Source of the DNA: Mesorhizobium sp. M1B.F.Ca.ET.045.04.1.1
Lineage (GTDB): Bacteria; Pseudomonadota; Alphaproteobacteria; Rhizobiales; Rhizobiaceae
Direction: 5' to 3'
DNA: 64,000 bases
NCBI RefSeq assembly: GCF_003952465.1
Contig: NZ_CP034448.1
Coordinates: forward strand, 496,001-560,000
Below are positions 19,995-28,074 of this stretch, one piece after another. A program made the translations under genes and the position numbers. The notes beneath the pieces are model-generated. The model was given only the letters and a program-made list of their open reading frames with translations. It was not told the DNA's origin and ran no database searches. Each line of letters begins with the position of its first letter. Position 1 is the first letter of the stretch.

Positions 19995-20228
19995 CTAGCG
20001 GCCGAACAGGTTGCGGTCGCTGCCCTGGGGGGCCGACTTGTGCGCGTCGTTGGACGAGTTCAACAGCTTGTAGACCGGCGAGTCGGTGCTGGTCGACGAG
20101 GTGCGCGTGGTGTCGACCGCGGCAGCCGGCTGGTCGGCGCCGTTGGAGCCGTAGTTGTCGCTGGCCGCGAAAGCGGTGCTGGACAGGGCCAGAACGGCGG
20201 CCGCGGCGGCAAGAACGATCTTCTTCAT
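19995..20228 (-). CDS. DUF680 family small secreted protein (copy 1)
   Basis: A 77-residue protein. A signal peptide (MKKIVLAAAAAVLALSSTAFA) is followed by a mature part SDNYGSNGADQPAAAVDT and a conserved end DRNLFGR. This matches DUF680, a family of unknown function known to me almost only from Mesorhizobium. I chose the ATG at 20228 because it starts the signal peptide and matches its paralogue; the frame opens 15 codons earlier. It lies 105 bases downstream of a second copy in the same direction. The mature protein is Ser/Thr/Ala-rich and probably unstructured in the periplasm. Confidence 0.8.
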   Translation of the reverse strand: MKKIVLAAAAAVLALSSTAFAASDNYGSNGADQPAAAVDTTRTSSTSTDSPVYKLLNSSNDAHKSAPQGSDRNLFGR

Positions 20229-20333
20229 TTTAGTACTCCTGAATATCCTGAATTCCGTGGAGGCGGCGGGCAACCCCGCCGTCCATCCCTGTCGGCCATG
20301 GCCCCTCAGCGGATCATGGCCGCGGTTCGGCAG

Positions 20334-20534
20334 TTAGTTGTTGCCGAACAGGTTGCGGTCAGCGCCCTGGGCAGGCTTCTGGGCAGCCGGTTCCGACTTC
20401 TGGGTCGAAGCCGTATAGGACGTGTCGACCGCGGCAGCCGGCTGGTTGGCGCCGTTGGAACCGTAATTGTCGCTAGCAGCGAAGGCGCTGCCGGAAATGG
20501 CCAAAAGGGCGGCGGCAAGAACAATCTTTTTCAT
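20334..20534 (-). CDS. DUF680 family small secreted protein (copy 2)
   Basis: A 66-residue paralogue of the preceding protein. Both open with MKKIVLAAA, share the block SDNYGSNGA-x-QPAAAVDT after the signal peptide cut, and end in DRNLFG. The middle (residues 40-58) is divergent and rich in Gln, Lys and Ala. Upstream of it lies about 480 bases of unusually AT-rich DNA that should hold the promoter. Function unknown. Tandem copies suggest recent duplication with divergence of the linker only. Confidence 0.8.
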   Translation of the reverse strand: MKKIVLAAALLAISGSAFAASDNYGSNGANQPAAAVDTSYTASTQKSEPAAQKPAQGADRNLFGNN

Positions 20535-21019
20535 TTTTGGTACTCCAGTATCTTTTTTCCGTCCGTCTAGCGGCGTGTCTTGGGAGGTGAAAATCGCGTC
20601 GTTCGGACAGGCGCCATGTGGGTAAGCCGGCTGCTGGATTCCAATCACGAAGTTGTTCCGGCTGGACCATGAATCTACACCTTGAAATTGTACCACCCGT
20701 TCCTACAATTGGATTTTTCCTCTTTTAAATCAGCTGGTTACTTCATTCCGTCGTTTGGCTCACCAAACGTATCCGACTGCCAATGTTCACCCCGTCTTGC
20801 ACGCACCGTCAACAGAAACGAACCGTTCGGTTCGATTTTAGGACCTCCTAATAGTCACTTTTCGATACCGTTTACCATTTCGAGGGCTGATCGTGAGCCG
20901 ATTCGGAAGCGTTGCCGGCACCGTTCCAAGCCGGCTGCGAACAGAAAAAAGGCGCTCCCAGATGGCCGGCTGGAGCAGGCGAAGCCCGATTTGGTCTGGT
21001 TGAGACAGCGAGCGAGCGT
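20535..21019. other. AT-rich intergenic region
   Basis: 485 bases between DUF680 copy 2 and the flavin reductase, clearly lower in GC than the surroundings (worst around 20690-20890). It contains one clean hairpin (20819-20834, listed separately) and presumably the DUF680 promoter. Short open frames in it have no Shine-Dalgarno or recognisable product. Confidence 0.5.
20811..20834 (-). terminator. Probable terminator for the reductase/molybdoenzyme operon
   Basis: CGAACCG-TT-CGGTTCG (20819-20834) reads on the minus strand as a hairpin followed by TTTCTGTT, about 190 bases beyond the reductase stop. The plus-strand side also has ATTTTA, so it could work both ways. Confidence 0.5.
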
Positions 21020-21766
21020 TCACACCCCGTAGCGTTCGGTGCGGATGATCTCCGCCGGAACGCCAGCATCGATCAGCGCCTGAGCGGCCGCGGACACGAA
21101 CGCGTTCGAGCCGCAGACGAAGGCAAGCGCAGGCGGCTTCGGCAGCCGTTCGATGGCCTGCATGACCATCGCGACATCGATGCGGCGCGAATAATCCGCC
21201 GGCCGTCTGGCCTGCTCGCGCGTCAGCGTCAGCACCAGATCGAAGCCATCGCGGCGGTCGTCAAGACCGATCAACTCGTCGCGGAAGATCACCTCGTCCC
21301 AGACCCTCGCCGAAAACACCAGCGCGATCGGCGCGGCCGATTTTTGCAAAGTGCGGTGGCGCACCATCGCCATCAGCGGCACCACGCCCGAGCCGCCGCC
21401 GACCAGAAGGATCGGCCCGCCGTCGCTCGCCTCCCAGATGAAGTGGCCGCCAAGCGGTCCGCGCAATTCGATCTCGTCGCCGACCTCCGCCACATCGTGG
21501 AAGAAAGGCGAAACCTCGCCATCGTCGAGCCGCTCGATCGCCAGCTCGATGCCCGCGCCTGCCTCCGGCGCGGAGGCGATGGAATAGGACCGGCGCGCCT
21601 GATAGCCATCCGGCGCCGTCAGCCTGATGTCGACATGCTGCCCCGCCAGATGGACGAATGGCCGCGACGGCCGGAACCAGAAGCTGGTGACGCGCGGCGT
21701 GCGCTTTTCGATGCGGGTGATCGTGGCCGCCTGCCACGGCGATTGCGGCCGCGGTTCGGCGCTCAT
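21020..21766 (-). CDS. Ferredoxin--NADP+ reductase-like FAD/NAD(P)-binding oxidoreductase
   Basis: A 248-residue two-domain flavoprotein reductase. The FAD-binding motif RRSYSIAS and the NAD(P) motif LVGGGSGVVPLMAM are present, with a C-terminal FVCGSNAFV segment; no 2Fe-2S cysteine motif is seen. It lies 41 bases downstream of a YedY-like molybdoenzyme and probably passes electrons to or from it, a common pairing in rhizobia. I chose the ATG at 21766; the frame extends to 21850 but only through a tandem repeat and the end of the upstream gene. Confidence 0.82.
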   Translation of the reverse strand: MSAEPRPQSPWQAATITRIEKRTPRVTSFWFRPSRPFVHLAGQHVDIRLTAPDGYQARRSYSIASAPEAGAGIELAIERLDDGEVSPFFHDVAEVGDEIELRGPLGGHFIWEASDGGPILLVGGGSGVVPLMAMVRHRTLQKSAAPIALVFSARVWDEVIFRDELIGLDDRRDGFDLVLTLTREQARRPADYSRRIDVAMVMQAIERLPKPPALAFVCGSNAFVSAAAQALIDAGVPAEIIRTERYGV

Positions 21767-21819
21767 GGGTCGCCCCTCAGGGATCGGCCCCTCACGGATC
21801 GCCCCTTCACGGATCGCTT
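21767..21819. repeat. 15-base tandem repeat between molybdoenzyme and reductase
   Basis: About 3.5 copies of a unit like GGATCGGCCCCTCAC (plus strand). On the coding (minus) strand each unit gives a purine-rich GAGGGG or GAAGGGG, that is, a Shine-Dalgarno-like core, just before the reductase ATG. The stop of the upstream gene (21809..21807) lies inside the repeat. Confidence 0.75.
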
Positions 21820-22418
21820 GAATAGCGCTGCTCGCGCCAGGGGTCGCCATACATGTGATAGCCGCGCAGCTCCCAGAAACCCGGCTCGTCGCGCTCGGTG
21901 AACTGCAGCCCGTTCACCCATTTGGCCGACTTCCAGAAATAGAGATGCGGCACCAAGAGCCGCGCCGGCCCGCCATGATCGGGGGTTATCGGCTTGCCCT
22001 CGTAAAGCAGCGCCACCATCGCCTTGCCGGTGACAAGGTCCCTGGTCGGCACATTGGTGGAATAGCCGTCGAAGGACAGCGCCAGCGTGAAGGCGGTCGG
22101 CGGCGCGATCCCGGCATCGGCAAGAACGTCGTCGATCAGCACGCCCTGCCAGGGCGTGTTGAACTTGGTCCAGGCCGTCACGCAATGGATGTCGCGGGTC
22201 ATCTTGCCCTGCGGCAGGGCGTTGAATTCGGCCCAGTTCCATTTCTTGATCGGCTTCGGCCCGTGCTTGAGCGTGAAGGACCAGTCCTCGGTACGCACAC
22301 GCGGGGTAGGCCCTGCCGAGAGAACCGGAAAACCCTGTTCCAGATATTGCCCCGGCGGGATGCGCGCATCGGTGTCCGATGGAGGACGCCGTCCGGAAAA
22401 GAAGCCGCGGGTAACCAT
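21807..22418 (-). CDS. Sulfite oxidase-like molybdopterin oxidoreductase (YedY/YuiH type)
   Basis: A 203-residue protein of the sulfite-oxidase Mo-domain superfamily without heme or dimerisation domains. The motif IHCVTAWTKFNTPWQGV supplies the Mo-ligating Cys; LLVPHLYFWKSAKWV and GYHMYGDPW are family-typical. There is no obvious signal peptide or Tat motif, unlike Escherichia coli MsrP/YedY, so it is probably cytoplasmic, like the short YuiH group. The ATG at 22418 was chosen since similarity begins there; the frame extends 49 codons further upstream into repeat DNA. It is coupled to a flavin reductase downstream. Substrate unknown. Confidence 0.8.
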   Translation of the reverse strand: MVTRGFFSGRRPPSDTDARIPPGQYLEQGFPVLSAGPTPRVRTEDWSFTLKHGPKPIKKWNWAEFNALPQGKMTRDIHCVTAWTKFNTPWQGVLIDDVLADAGIAPPTAFTLALSFDGYSTNVPTRDLVTGKAMVALLYEGKPITPDHGGPARLLVPHLYFWKSAKWVNGLQFTERDEPGFWELRGYHMYGDPWREQRYSSDP

Positions 22419-22510
22419 CGAGATACCACTCGCAATTGGTTTGATCGATCCCGGCACTGTTCTCGAAGACGCCCCGGCGGGCAATAGAAATCTTGGCGGA
22501 TGGCCTGCCG

Positions 22511-22604
22511 CCTGGAGCGGTTTGATAGGATCGCTGATCCGCTCCAGGTTTCTTTCTCCGCGCAATTCCGGACGGAAAACCGCGACGCACTTTTCCTGGA
22601 ATTG
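22511..22604. repeat. Composite palindromic repeat upstream of the molybdoenzyme
   Basis: Two hairpins: CCTGGAGCGG / CCGCTCCAGG (22511-22548) and CAATTCCGG / CTGGAATTG with inner GGAAAA / TTTTCC (22563-22604). The second is a widespread rhizobial repeat; a diverged copy lies at 33246-33283. It overlaps the N-terminal extension of the molybdoenzyme frame, another reason to prefer the later start. Confidence 0.7.
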
Positions 22605-22631
22605 TTCCGTGCCGGCAGGGCGTTGTCGGCC

Positions 22632-24179
22632 TCAGCCGGCGGCGAAAGGCACGGCGACGAATATCTGCGCGTCGCCGCGATCGACCAGCAGCAGCACCGA
22701 CTTCTTGCCGGACTTGCCGGCCTCGGCGATCGCCTGGTTTGCCTGCCTGGCGCTTTTTACCGGCGTGCGGTCGACGGCGACGATGACATCGCCCGGCTCG
22801 ATGCCGGCGGACGACGCCGCCTTGTCCGGGTTGACACGCTCGACGACGGCGCCACGCTGGTTGTCGGCAAGGTTCAGCTGCTGGCGGATGTCGGGCGTGA
22901 TATCGGTCAGGCCAAGACCAAGCGACGGCACGCGCAAGCCCTGTTCGGTGGACGGCTTGCCCTCCTCGCCATTGGAGGCGGTCTGCGCGTCTTCGGTGTT
23001 GCGGCCGACATCGGCGGAGATCTGCATGGCCTTGCCGTTGCGCCAGACACTCAGCGTCTCCTTGGCGCCAGGCGAAACGTCGGCGACGGCGCGCGACAGG
23101 TCCTTCGGATCCTTGATTTCCTGGCCGCCGAAGCCGGTGATCACGTCTCCGGTCTCGATGCCGGCCTTGGCCGCCGGCGACCCATCGGTGACCTGGGCGA
23201 CCAGCGCGCCGCCCGGATGATCGAGGCCGATGGCGCTCGCGACATCCTGCGTGACAGGCTGGATCTGCACGCCGAGATAGCCGTATTCGATATCGCCGCC
23301 CTTCATCAGCTTGGCGACGACCTTTTGGGCCTGGTTGGACGGGATGGCGAAGCCGACGCCGACGCTGCCGCCGTTGGGCGAAAAGATCGCGGTGTCGATG
23401 CCGATGACATTGCCGCTGACGTCGACCAGCGGACCGCCGGAGTTGCCGTGGTTGATCGGCGCGTCGATCTGGATGAAATCGTCGAACGGCCCACTATGCA
23501 GGTCGCGGCCGCGCGCCGAGACGATACCGGCGGTAACCGTGGTGCCGATGCCGAACGGATTGCCAATCGCCAGCACCTGGTCGCCGGTCATCAGCTTGTC
23601 GGAATCGCCCCATTTGACGGTCGGCAGCGGCTTGCTCGCCTTGACCTTGAGCACCGCCAGATCGTTCTTGGCGTCGTGGCCGACGAGCTTGGCGGGAAGC
23701 TCGGTGCCGTCGTCCAGCGTCACCTTGATCGAGGTCGCGCCGTCGACGACGTGGTTGTTGGTAACGATGCTGCCATCCGCGCCGACGATGAAGCCGGAGC
23801 CCAAAGCCTCCTGCCGCGGCGATTGCTGCTGCGGCGGCGTCTTGGGCGCCGGGATGCCCTGGTCGCCGAAGAACTGCTGGAAATACTGGTCGAAGGGCGA
23901 ATTGCCGTCGAAGGGCGAGCCGTCGCCCGTCGGGCCGGCCTGCGCCTTCATGACGGTCGTGACCGTCACGACAGCCGGCTTGGCGGTGGCGACAACCGGC
24001 GCGAACGAGCCGTTCGGGGCGGTAATGCCGGCGACCGGCGTCTGTGTCGTCGCGACCACGTTGCTCAGGCCGGCATTGCCGGCGTTTTGCGCAAAGGAAA
24101 CCACGACGGGAGAGATGATCAGCGCAGCGCCCAGCAGGGCCGCGACGCGATGTCTGCGAAGAATGCTGATAGGTGACAT
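22632..24179 (-). CDS. DegP/DegQ-family serine endoprotease (Do)
   Basis: A 515-residue periplasmic HtrA protease/chaperone. It has an N-terminal signal/anchor region (about residues 11-30), a trypsin-like domain with His143 (TNNHVVDG), Asp173 (NDLAVLKV) and Ser247 (GNSGGPL), and two PDZ domains (about residues 285-375 and 405-505). The Q-rich loop after residue 110 resembles the LA loop of DegP. The ATG at 24179 opens into the signal sequence; an upstream Arg-rich extension to 24311 lacks any family similarity. Role: quality control of envelope proteins. It stands alone between unrelated genes. Confidence 0.92.
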   Translation of the reverse strand: MSPISILRRHRVAALLGAALIISPVVVSFAQNAGNAGLSNVVATTQTPVAGITAPNGSFAPVVATAKPAVVTVTTVMKAQAGPTGDGSPFDGNSPFDQYFQQFFGDQGIPAPKTPPQQQSPRQEALGSGFIVGADGSIVTNNHVVDGATSIKVTLDDGTELPAKLVGHDAKNDLAVLKVKASKPLPTVKWGDSDKLMTGDQVLAIGNPFGIGTTVTAGIVSARGRDLHSGPFDDFIQIDAPINHGNSGGPLVDVSGNVIGIDTAIFSPNGGSVGVGFAIPSNQAQKVVAKLMKGGDIEYGYLGVQIQPVTQDVASAIGLDHPGGALVAQVTDGSPAAKAGIETGDVITGFGGQEIKDPKDLSRAVADVSPGAKETLSVWRNGKAMQISADVGRNTEDAQTASNGEEGKPSTEQGLRVPSLGLGLTDITPDIRQQLNLADNQRGAVVERVNPDKAASSAGIEPGDVIVAVDRTPVKSARQANQAIAEAGKSGKKSVLLLVDRGDAQIFVAVPFAAG

Positions 24180-24367
24180 GGTCGTTCTGTCCGGGCGAGA
24201 GTTGATCCGGCGCCGCGGGGCGGTTCGTGAAGCACGCACCCGTCGGCGTGTCGACGACCGGGATTGCCTGTCTCGCCGTGCAGGCAGCCGGCCGGATCGA
24301 CAGCCATGCATCTAGGGTGAGGAATGGCCCGAATTAGGGTTTTGAGGCGACCTTACGAAGATTTAAT

Positions 24368-25114
24368 TCAGAGAGCGCTCACGAAGCGCTCTCTCCGGCG
24401 CAGATAGGCGGAGGCGATCTCGCGCATGCGCTGGCCGTTGAAACTCGGGCCATGGCCGCCATGGCCGATGCGTATCGGCAGGTCGAGCAGCCGCTGCATG
24501 GTGCGGCAATAGGCAGCACGGTCCGAATCCGGCAGATCGTCGATCAGCATGCCGTCATAAATGGCGTCGCCGGCGAAGAACAGGCCGTCGGCCTCGTCGA
24601 AAAGCGCGATCGAATCCGGCGAATGTCCCGGCAGATGCAGCACGCGGAATTTTCGGTCGCCGAGATCGACCACATCGCCCTCGTCGAGCGTGCGGGTCAG
24701 TGGCGCCGAGGGAATCCCGTAGTCAGTCGCCTTCCAGTCGGGCGCCGGCAATTTGGACACGGCGCCGTCGAGATTGTGGAACATGTAGGCATAGGTGACG
24801 GCATCATCCATGCTGTCAAACTGCGCTGCGCTGACCTTCGGCCCCATACGCAGCGGGAATTCGTGCAGCGAGCCGACATGGTCGAGATGGATATGGGTGG
24901 CCACGACAATCAGCGGCTTCCCCGCCGGCGTATCGATCTCGGGCGCCAGCGGGCAGATGCCCATGCCGGTGTCGACCAGCAGGTCGGCGTCGCGGCCCTT
25001 CAAATGCCAGATGTTGGCGCGCACGAAATCATGCACGAACGGCTCAGTCAGCATCGTCGTCCTGGTGTCGACAATGGCCGTGCCGAACCAGTCGCCCACC
25101 GCAAGCTCGCCCAT
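24368..25114 (-). CDS. MBL-fold metallo-hydrolase
   Basis: A 248-residue metallo-beta-lactamase-fold hydrolase. Zinc motif THIHLDHVGS (residues about 92-101), then HLPGHSPDS and FAGDAIYDGM, give the usual two-metal site. No signal peptide. Its ATG overlaps the stop of the phosphofructokinase gene by one base (TGATG), so the two are translated together and may belong to one pathway, possibly hydrolysis of a glycolytic thioester or damaged metabolite. The substrate cannot be named from sequence. Confidence 0.82.
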   Translation of the reverse strand: MGELAVGDWFGTAIVDTRTTMLTEPFVHDFVRANIWHLKGRDADLLVDTGMGICPLAPEIDTPAGKPLIVVATHIHLDHVGSLHEFPLRMGPKVSAAQFDSMDDAVTYAYMFHNLDGAVSKLPAPDWKATDYGIPSAPLTRTLDEGDVVDLGDRKFRVLHLPGHSPDSIALFDEADGLFFAGDAIYDGMLIDDLPDSDRAAYCRTMQRLLDLPIRIGHGGHGPSFNGQRMREIASAYLRRRERFVSAL

Positions 25115-26280
25115 CAGACGAAGGGCTTTCCGACCTTGTACTTTTCCGGCACCAGCCGCTTCAGATAGGCCATGCCGGCCTCTGACAGCTGATTGACGTC
25201 GGGCTTCATGAAATCGTCCGGCATGTGACGCGTCTTGCCGGCGACCGCCTTGAGCGGCACCTTCTTCAGCACGGTCTTCGTTCCATCAAATTGCAGCGCC
25301 ACCGAGCCGCCGCCTTCCTCGGCGACGGCAACCGCGAAGGCGCCGGCATCGAAGGCTTCCTTGGCGTCGACGGCACTGATCGCGCCGACATAGCCGCGCG
25401 GCATGTAACCCAACGCATCGACACGCGCCCGCTTGCCCGGCAGGCCTTCGGCCAGCGCGCGCTCGAGCGCCGCCGGCAGGTCGCTGCCCGACAATTTGAC
25501 GTTGCCATGCTGGTCGCGCTCGAGCTTTTCCGGTGGCACCAGGCTTTCGACCAGCGCCTTGCCGTCGGCGGTGCTGACGCCTTCCGAGACGGCGACGATG
25601 CAGCGCTTGTGGCGGTCGAGCGTCTTGCGGACATCGTCGATAAAGCGTTCGGCGGAAAAGGCGCGCTCCGGTACATAGACCAGATGCGGGCCGCTGTCGG
25701 GATCGAGCTGCCAGGCGGCCGCGGCGGCGGTCAGGAAGCCGGCATGCCGGCCCATGACGATGCCGACATAGATGCCGGGCAGCGCGCGGAAATCGAGATC
25801 GACGGACAGAAAAGCGCCGGCGACGAATTCGGCGGCCGAAATGAAGCCCGGCGTGTGGTCGTTCTCCTCGAGGTCGTTGTCGATGGTCTTCGGCGCATGC
25901 ACGAAAGCCATCGTGCCGCCGGCGGCATCGGTCAGGATTTGCTGGGTGCCGGAGGTGTCGTTGCCGCCGATATAGATGAAGGCGTCGGCGCCGGCCTTCT
26001 TCAGGCCGTTGAGGATGACCTCGCAATAAGCGGCGTCAGGCTTGTCGCGGGTCGAGCCGAGGGCGGCGCTCGGCGTGCCGGCGATCAGCCGCAGCTGGTT
26101 TTCGGGGATGGCGGAGAGGTCGACATAGTTGCCGTCGCGGATGCCGCGCACGCCATGGATCGAGCCCAGGACCTTGGCGCCGGGATGCCGCTTGCGGATC
26201 TCCAGCGTGGCGCCGACGACCGTCTGGTTGATGACGGCGGTCGGGCCGCCGCCCTGCGCGATGACGAAAGTTCCGGCCAT
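25114..26280 (-). CDS. pfp: Pyrophosphate-type 6-phosphofructokinase
   Basis: A 388-residue phosphofructokinase of the PPi-dependent class (long-form bacterial PFK-B2 type). Motifs: QGGGPTAVINQT at the N-terminus, YIGGNDTSGT for the phosphoryl donor, and PKTIDNDLEENDHTPGF with the catalytic TIDND. ATP enzymes have GGDGS/T at the donor site and PPi enzymes usually GGDDS; here it is GGNDT, so donor preference is not certain. MGRHAGFLT binds fructose-6-phosphate. Rhizobia mostly lack ATP-dependent PFK, so this enzyme may serve glycolysis or gluconeogenesis reversibly. Followed by a coupled MBL hydrolase. Confidence 0.87.
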   Translation of the reverse strand: MAGTFVIAQGGGPTAVINQTVVGATLEIRKRHPGAKVLGSIHGVRGIRDGNYVDLSAIPENQLRLIAGTPSAALGSTRDKPDAAYCEVILNGLKKAGADAFIYIGGNDTSGTQQILTDAAGGTMAFVHAPKTIDNDLEENDHTPGFISAAEFVAGAFLSVDLDFRALPGIYVGIVMGRHAGFLTAAAAAWQLDPDSGPHLVYVPERAFSAERFIDDVRKTLDRHKRCIVAVSEGVSTADGKALVESLVPPEKLERDQHGNVKLSGSDLPAALERALAEGLPGKRARVDALGYMPRGYVGAISAVDAKEAFDAGAFAVAVAEEGGGSVALQFDGTKTVLKKVPLKAVAGKTRHMPDDFMKPDVNQLSEAGMAYLKRLVPEKYKVGKPFV

Positions 26281-26356
26281 GATCTTCTTCTCCCGAGCGA
26301 CGTGTTTCAGGGCACCTTCGCCCGTCTTGCGGCATCGCGCAACGGAAGAAAACTGA

Positions 26357-27121
26357 TCAGACGACGACGACCGGGTTCTTCTTCGAGACGCGGTTGTAGA
26401 GGTCGATGATATCCTGGTTGATCAGGCGCACGCAGCCCGACGACATCGCCTGGCCGATGCTCCACCATTCGGGCGAGCCGTGGATGCGGTAACCGGTGTC
26501 CTTGCCGTCCTGGTAGATGTAGAGCGCGCGGGCGCCGAGCGGATTGGTGAGGCCGCCGGGCTGGCCGCCCTGCCATTTCACCAGCTCCGGCTTGCGCTGG
26601 ATCATTTCCGGCGGCGGCGTCCAGACCGGCCATTCGCGGCCATACTGTATGTTGGCGCGGCCCGACCAGCGGAAACCGTCCTTGCCGATGCCGACGCCGT
26701 AGCGGATGGCGTCGCCGCCCGGCTGGACCAGATAGAGCATGCGTTCCTTGAGATGGACGACGATGGTGCCGGGCGCCTCGCCGGTCTTGTCGACGACGAT
26801 CTGGCGGCGAAACTCCGGCTTGACCTTCTGCCATGGCACGGCGGGCACCTGGAAGCCACCATCGGTGAGGGACGCATACATCACGTCCGGGCCGGTGATG
26901 TTCTTGTCGACGCTGATCGCCGGGCGCATCGGGTGGACGGAACCTGTCACCGTGTCGTCGAGCTGCAATTGCGGCAGGTCGAGCGTGTCGGTGGTGCTGC
27001 AGCCGGCGATGCCGAGCAGCGCCATGGCGCCCATGCCGGAAAGCATGGAGCGGCGGGAAATTTCGGTTTCGATTGTGTCGCCGTTCGAAGGCGGCGTCAG
27101 ACTTTGCGGCAACTCGCGCAT
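26357..27121 (-). CDS. L,D-transpeptidase (YkuD domain), probable lipoprotein or Tat substrate
   Basis: A 254-residue protein with a YkuD catalytic domain ending in HGSPEWWSIGQAMSSGCVRL, with catalytic Cys in SSGCVRL and upstream His. It makes 3-3 cross-links in peptidoglycan or attaches lipoproteins to it. The N-terminal region has ISRRSML (Tat-like twin Arg) followed by a hydrophobic stretch and a lipobox-like GIAGC, so it may be exported by Tat and lipidated. The start is ambiguous: ATG at 27121 has an AGGG nine bases upstream, ATG at 27184 adds 21 basic residues. Confidence 0.85.
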   Translation of the reverse strand: MRELPQSLTPPSNGDTIETEISRRSMLSGMGAMALLGIAGCSTTDTLDLPQLQLDDTVTGSVHPMRPAISVDKNITGPDVMYASLTDGGFQVPAVPWQKVKPEFRRQIVVDKTGEAPGTIVVHLKERMLYLVQPGGDAIRYGVGIGKDGFRWSGRANIQYGREWPVWTPPPEMIQRKPELVKWQGGQPGGLTNPLGARALYIYQDGKDTGYRIHGSPEWWSIGQAMSSGCVRLINQDIIDLYNRVSKKNPVVVV

Positions 27122-27351
27122 GCACCAGACCCTACGCTGTCGGCGGGAAGCACGGTCCGGCCGAATGGCGGGCATTTTCATCATTCATGGTTGAAAAAGC
27201 GTGAAAGGCCGAAGGCCGGGCTTAACCCTAACAGCCCGTTACTTCGCCGAAGGAAGACGCCGGGCCAGCGCCGAAGATTTTCCCGATTGCCCTCTTTACA
27301 ATCGCGACAACCCCAGGATTTATCCTGTTCTTTGCGCTCAAGGAGTAGGAA

Positions 27352-27975
27352 ATGTCCTTCGAAAACTGGGCTGCCTTTGCCGCCGCCTCCACCATTCTTC
27401 TCGTCATCCCGGGTCCGACGATCCTCCTGGTCGTCTCCTATGCGCTGGGCCAGGGCTGGCGCACCGCGCTGCCGATGGCGGTCGGCGTCGCGCTCGGCGA
27501 CTTCACCGCCATGACGCTGTCGATGCTCGGCATCGGCGCGCTGCTCGCGGCCTCGGCCACCGTGTTTACCGTGCTCAAGATTATCGGCGCCGGCTATCTG
27601 ATCTATCTCGGCATCAAACTCTTCCGCGCCGGTGGCGCGCTGAAGGCCGAGCCGCGCACCGATGCGGTGTCGGCGGCAAGGATGATGGCGCATGCCTGGC
27701 TGGTCACCGCGCTCAACCCCAAGAGCATCACGTTTTTCGTCGCCTTCCTGCCGCAGTTCCTCGACCGGCACGCCGATTTCTGGACGCAGATGCTGATCTT
27801 CGAGACGACTTTCCTGGCACTCGCCTTCTGCAACGCCTTCGGCTATGCGCTGGTGGCATCCAGGGCCCGCGCGATCGTGCGCAACCCGAAGGCGATCCGC
27901 ATCTTCAACCGCACCGGCGGGACGCTGCTGGTCGGCGCCGGCATCGCCACGGTGGCGGTGCGCTCGGGGAATTGA
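27352..27975 (+). CDS. LysE/RhtB family amino-acid exporter
   Basis: A 207-residue membrane protein with about six helices. The family signature IPGPTILLVVSYALGQGW is near the N-terminus and AWLVTALNPKSITFFVAFLPQFL in the middle. RhtB-like proteins export homoserine, threonine or related metabolites. An AAGGAG precedes the ATG. Divergent from the L,D-transpeptidase; no regulator is adjacent, so the substrate is unknown. Confidence 0.9.
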   Translation: MSFENWAAFAAASTILLVIPGPTILLVVSYALGQGWRTALPMAVGVALGDFTAMTLSMLGIGALLAASATVFTVLKIIGAGYLIYLGIKLFRAGGALKAEPRTDAVSAARMMAHAWLVTALNPKSITFFVAFLPQFLDRHADFWTQMLIFETTFLALAFCNAFGYALVASRARAIVRNPKAIRIFNRTGGTLLVGAGIATVAVRSGN

Positions 27976-28074
27976 GGCAGAGACGGGTTCACCGCCGAGA
28001 CCGCTCACTCCGGTTGGCGGGTCGGCGATCGATGTTCTAGGATCGTCTTCAACAGGCGAAGACGAGGACATGGC

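Noticed and set aside
22500..24176. 558-codon plus-strand open frame
   Set aside because: Antisense to the DegP-type protease, whose frame has clear catalytic motifs; composition is that of a shadow frame.
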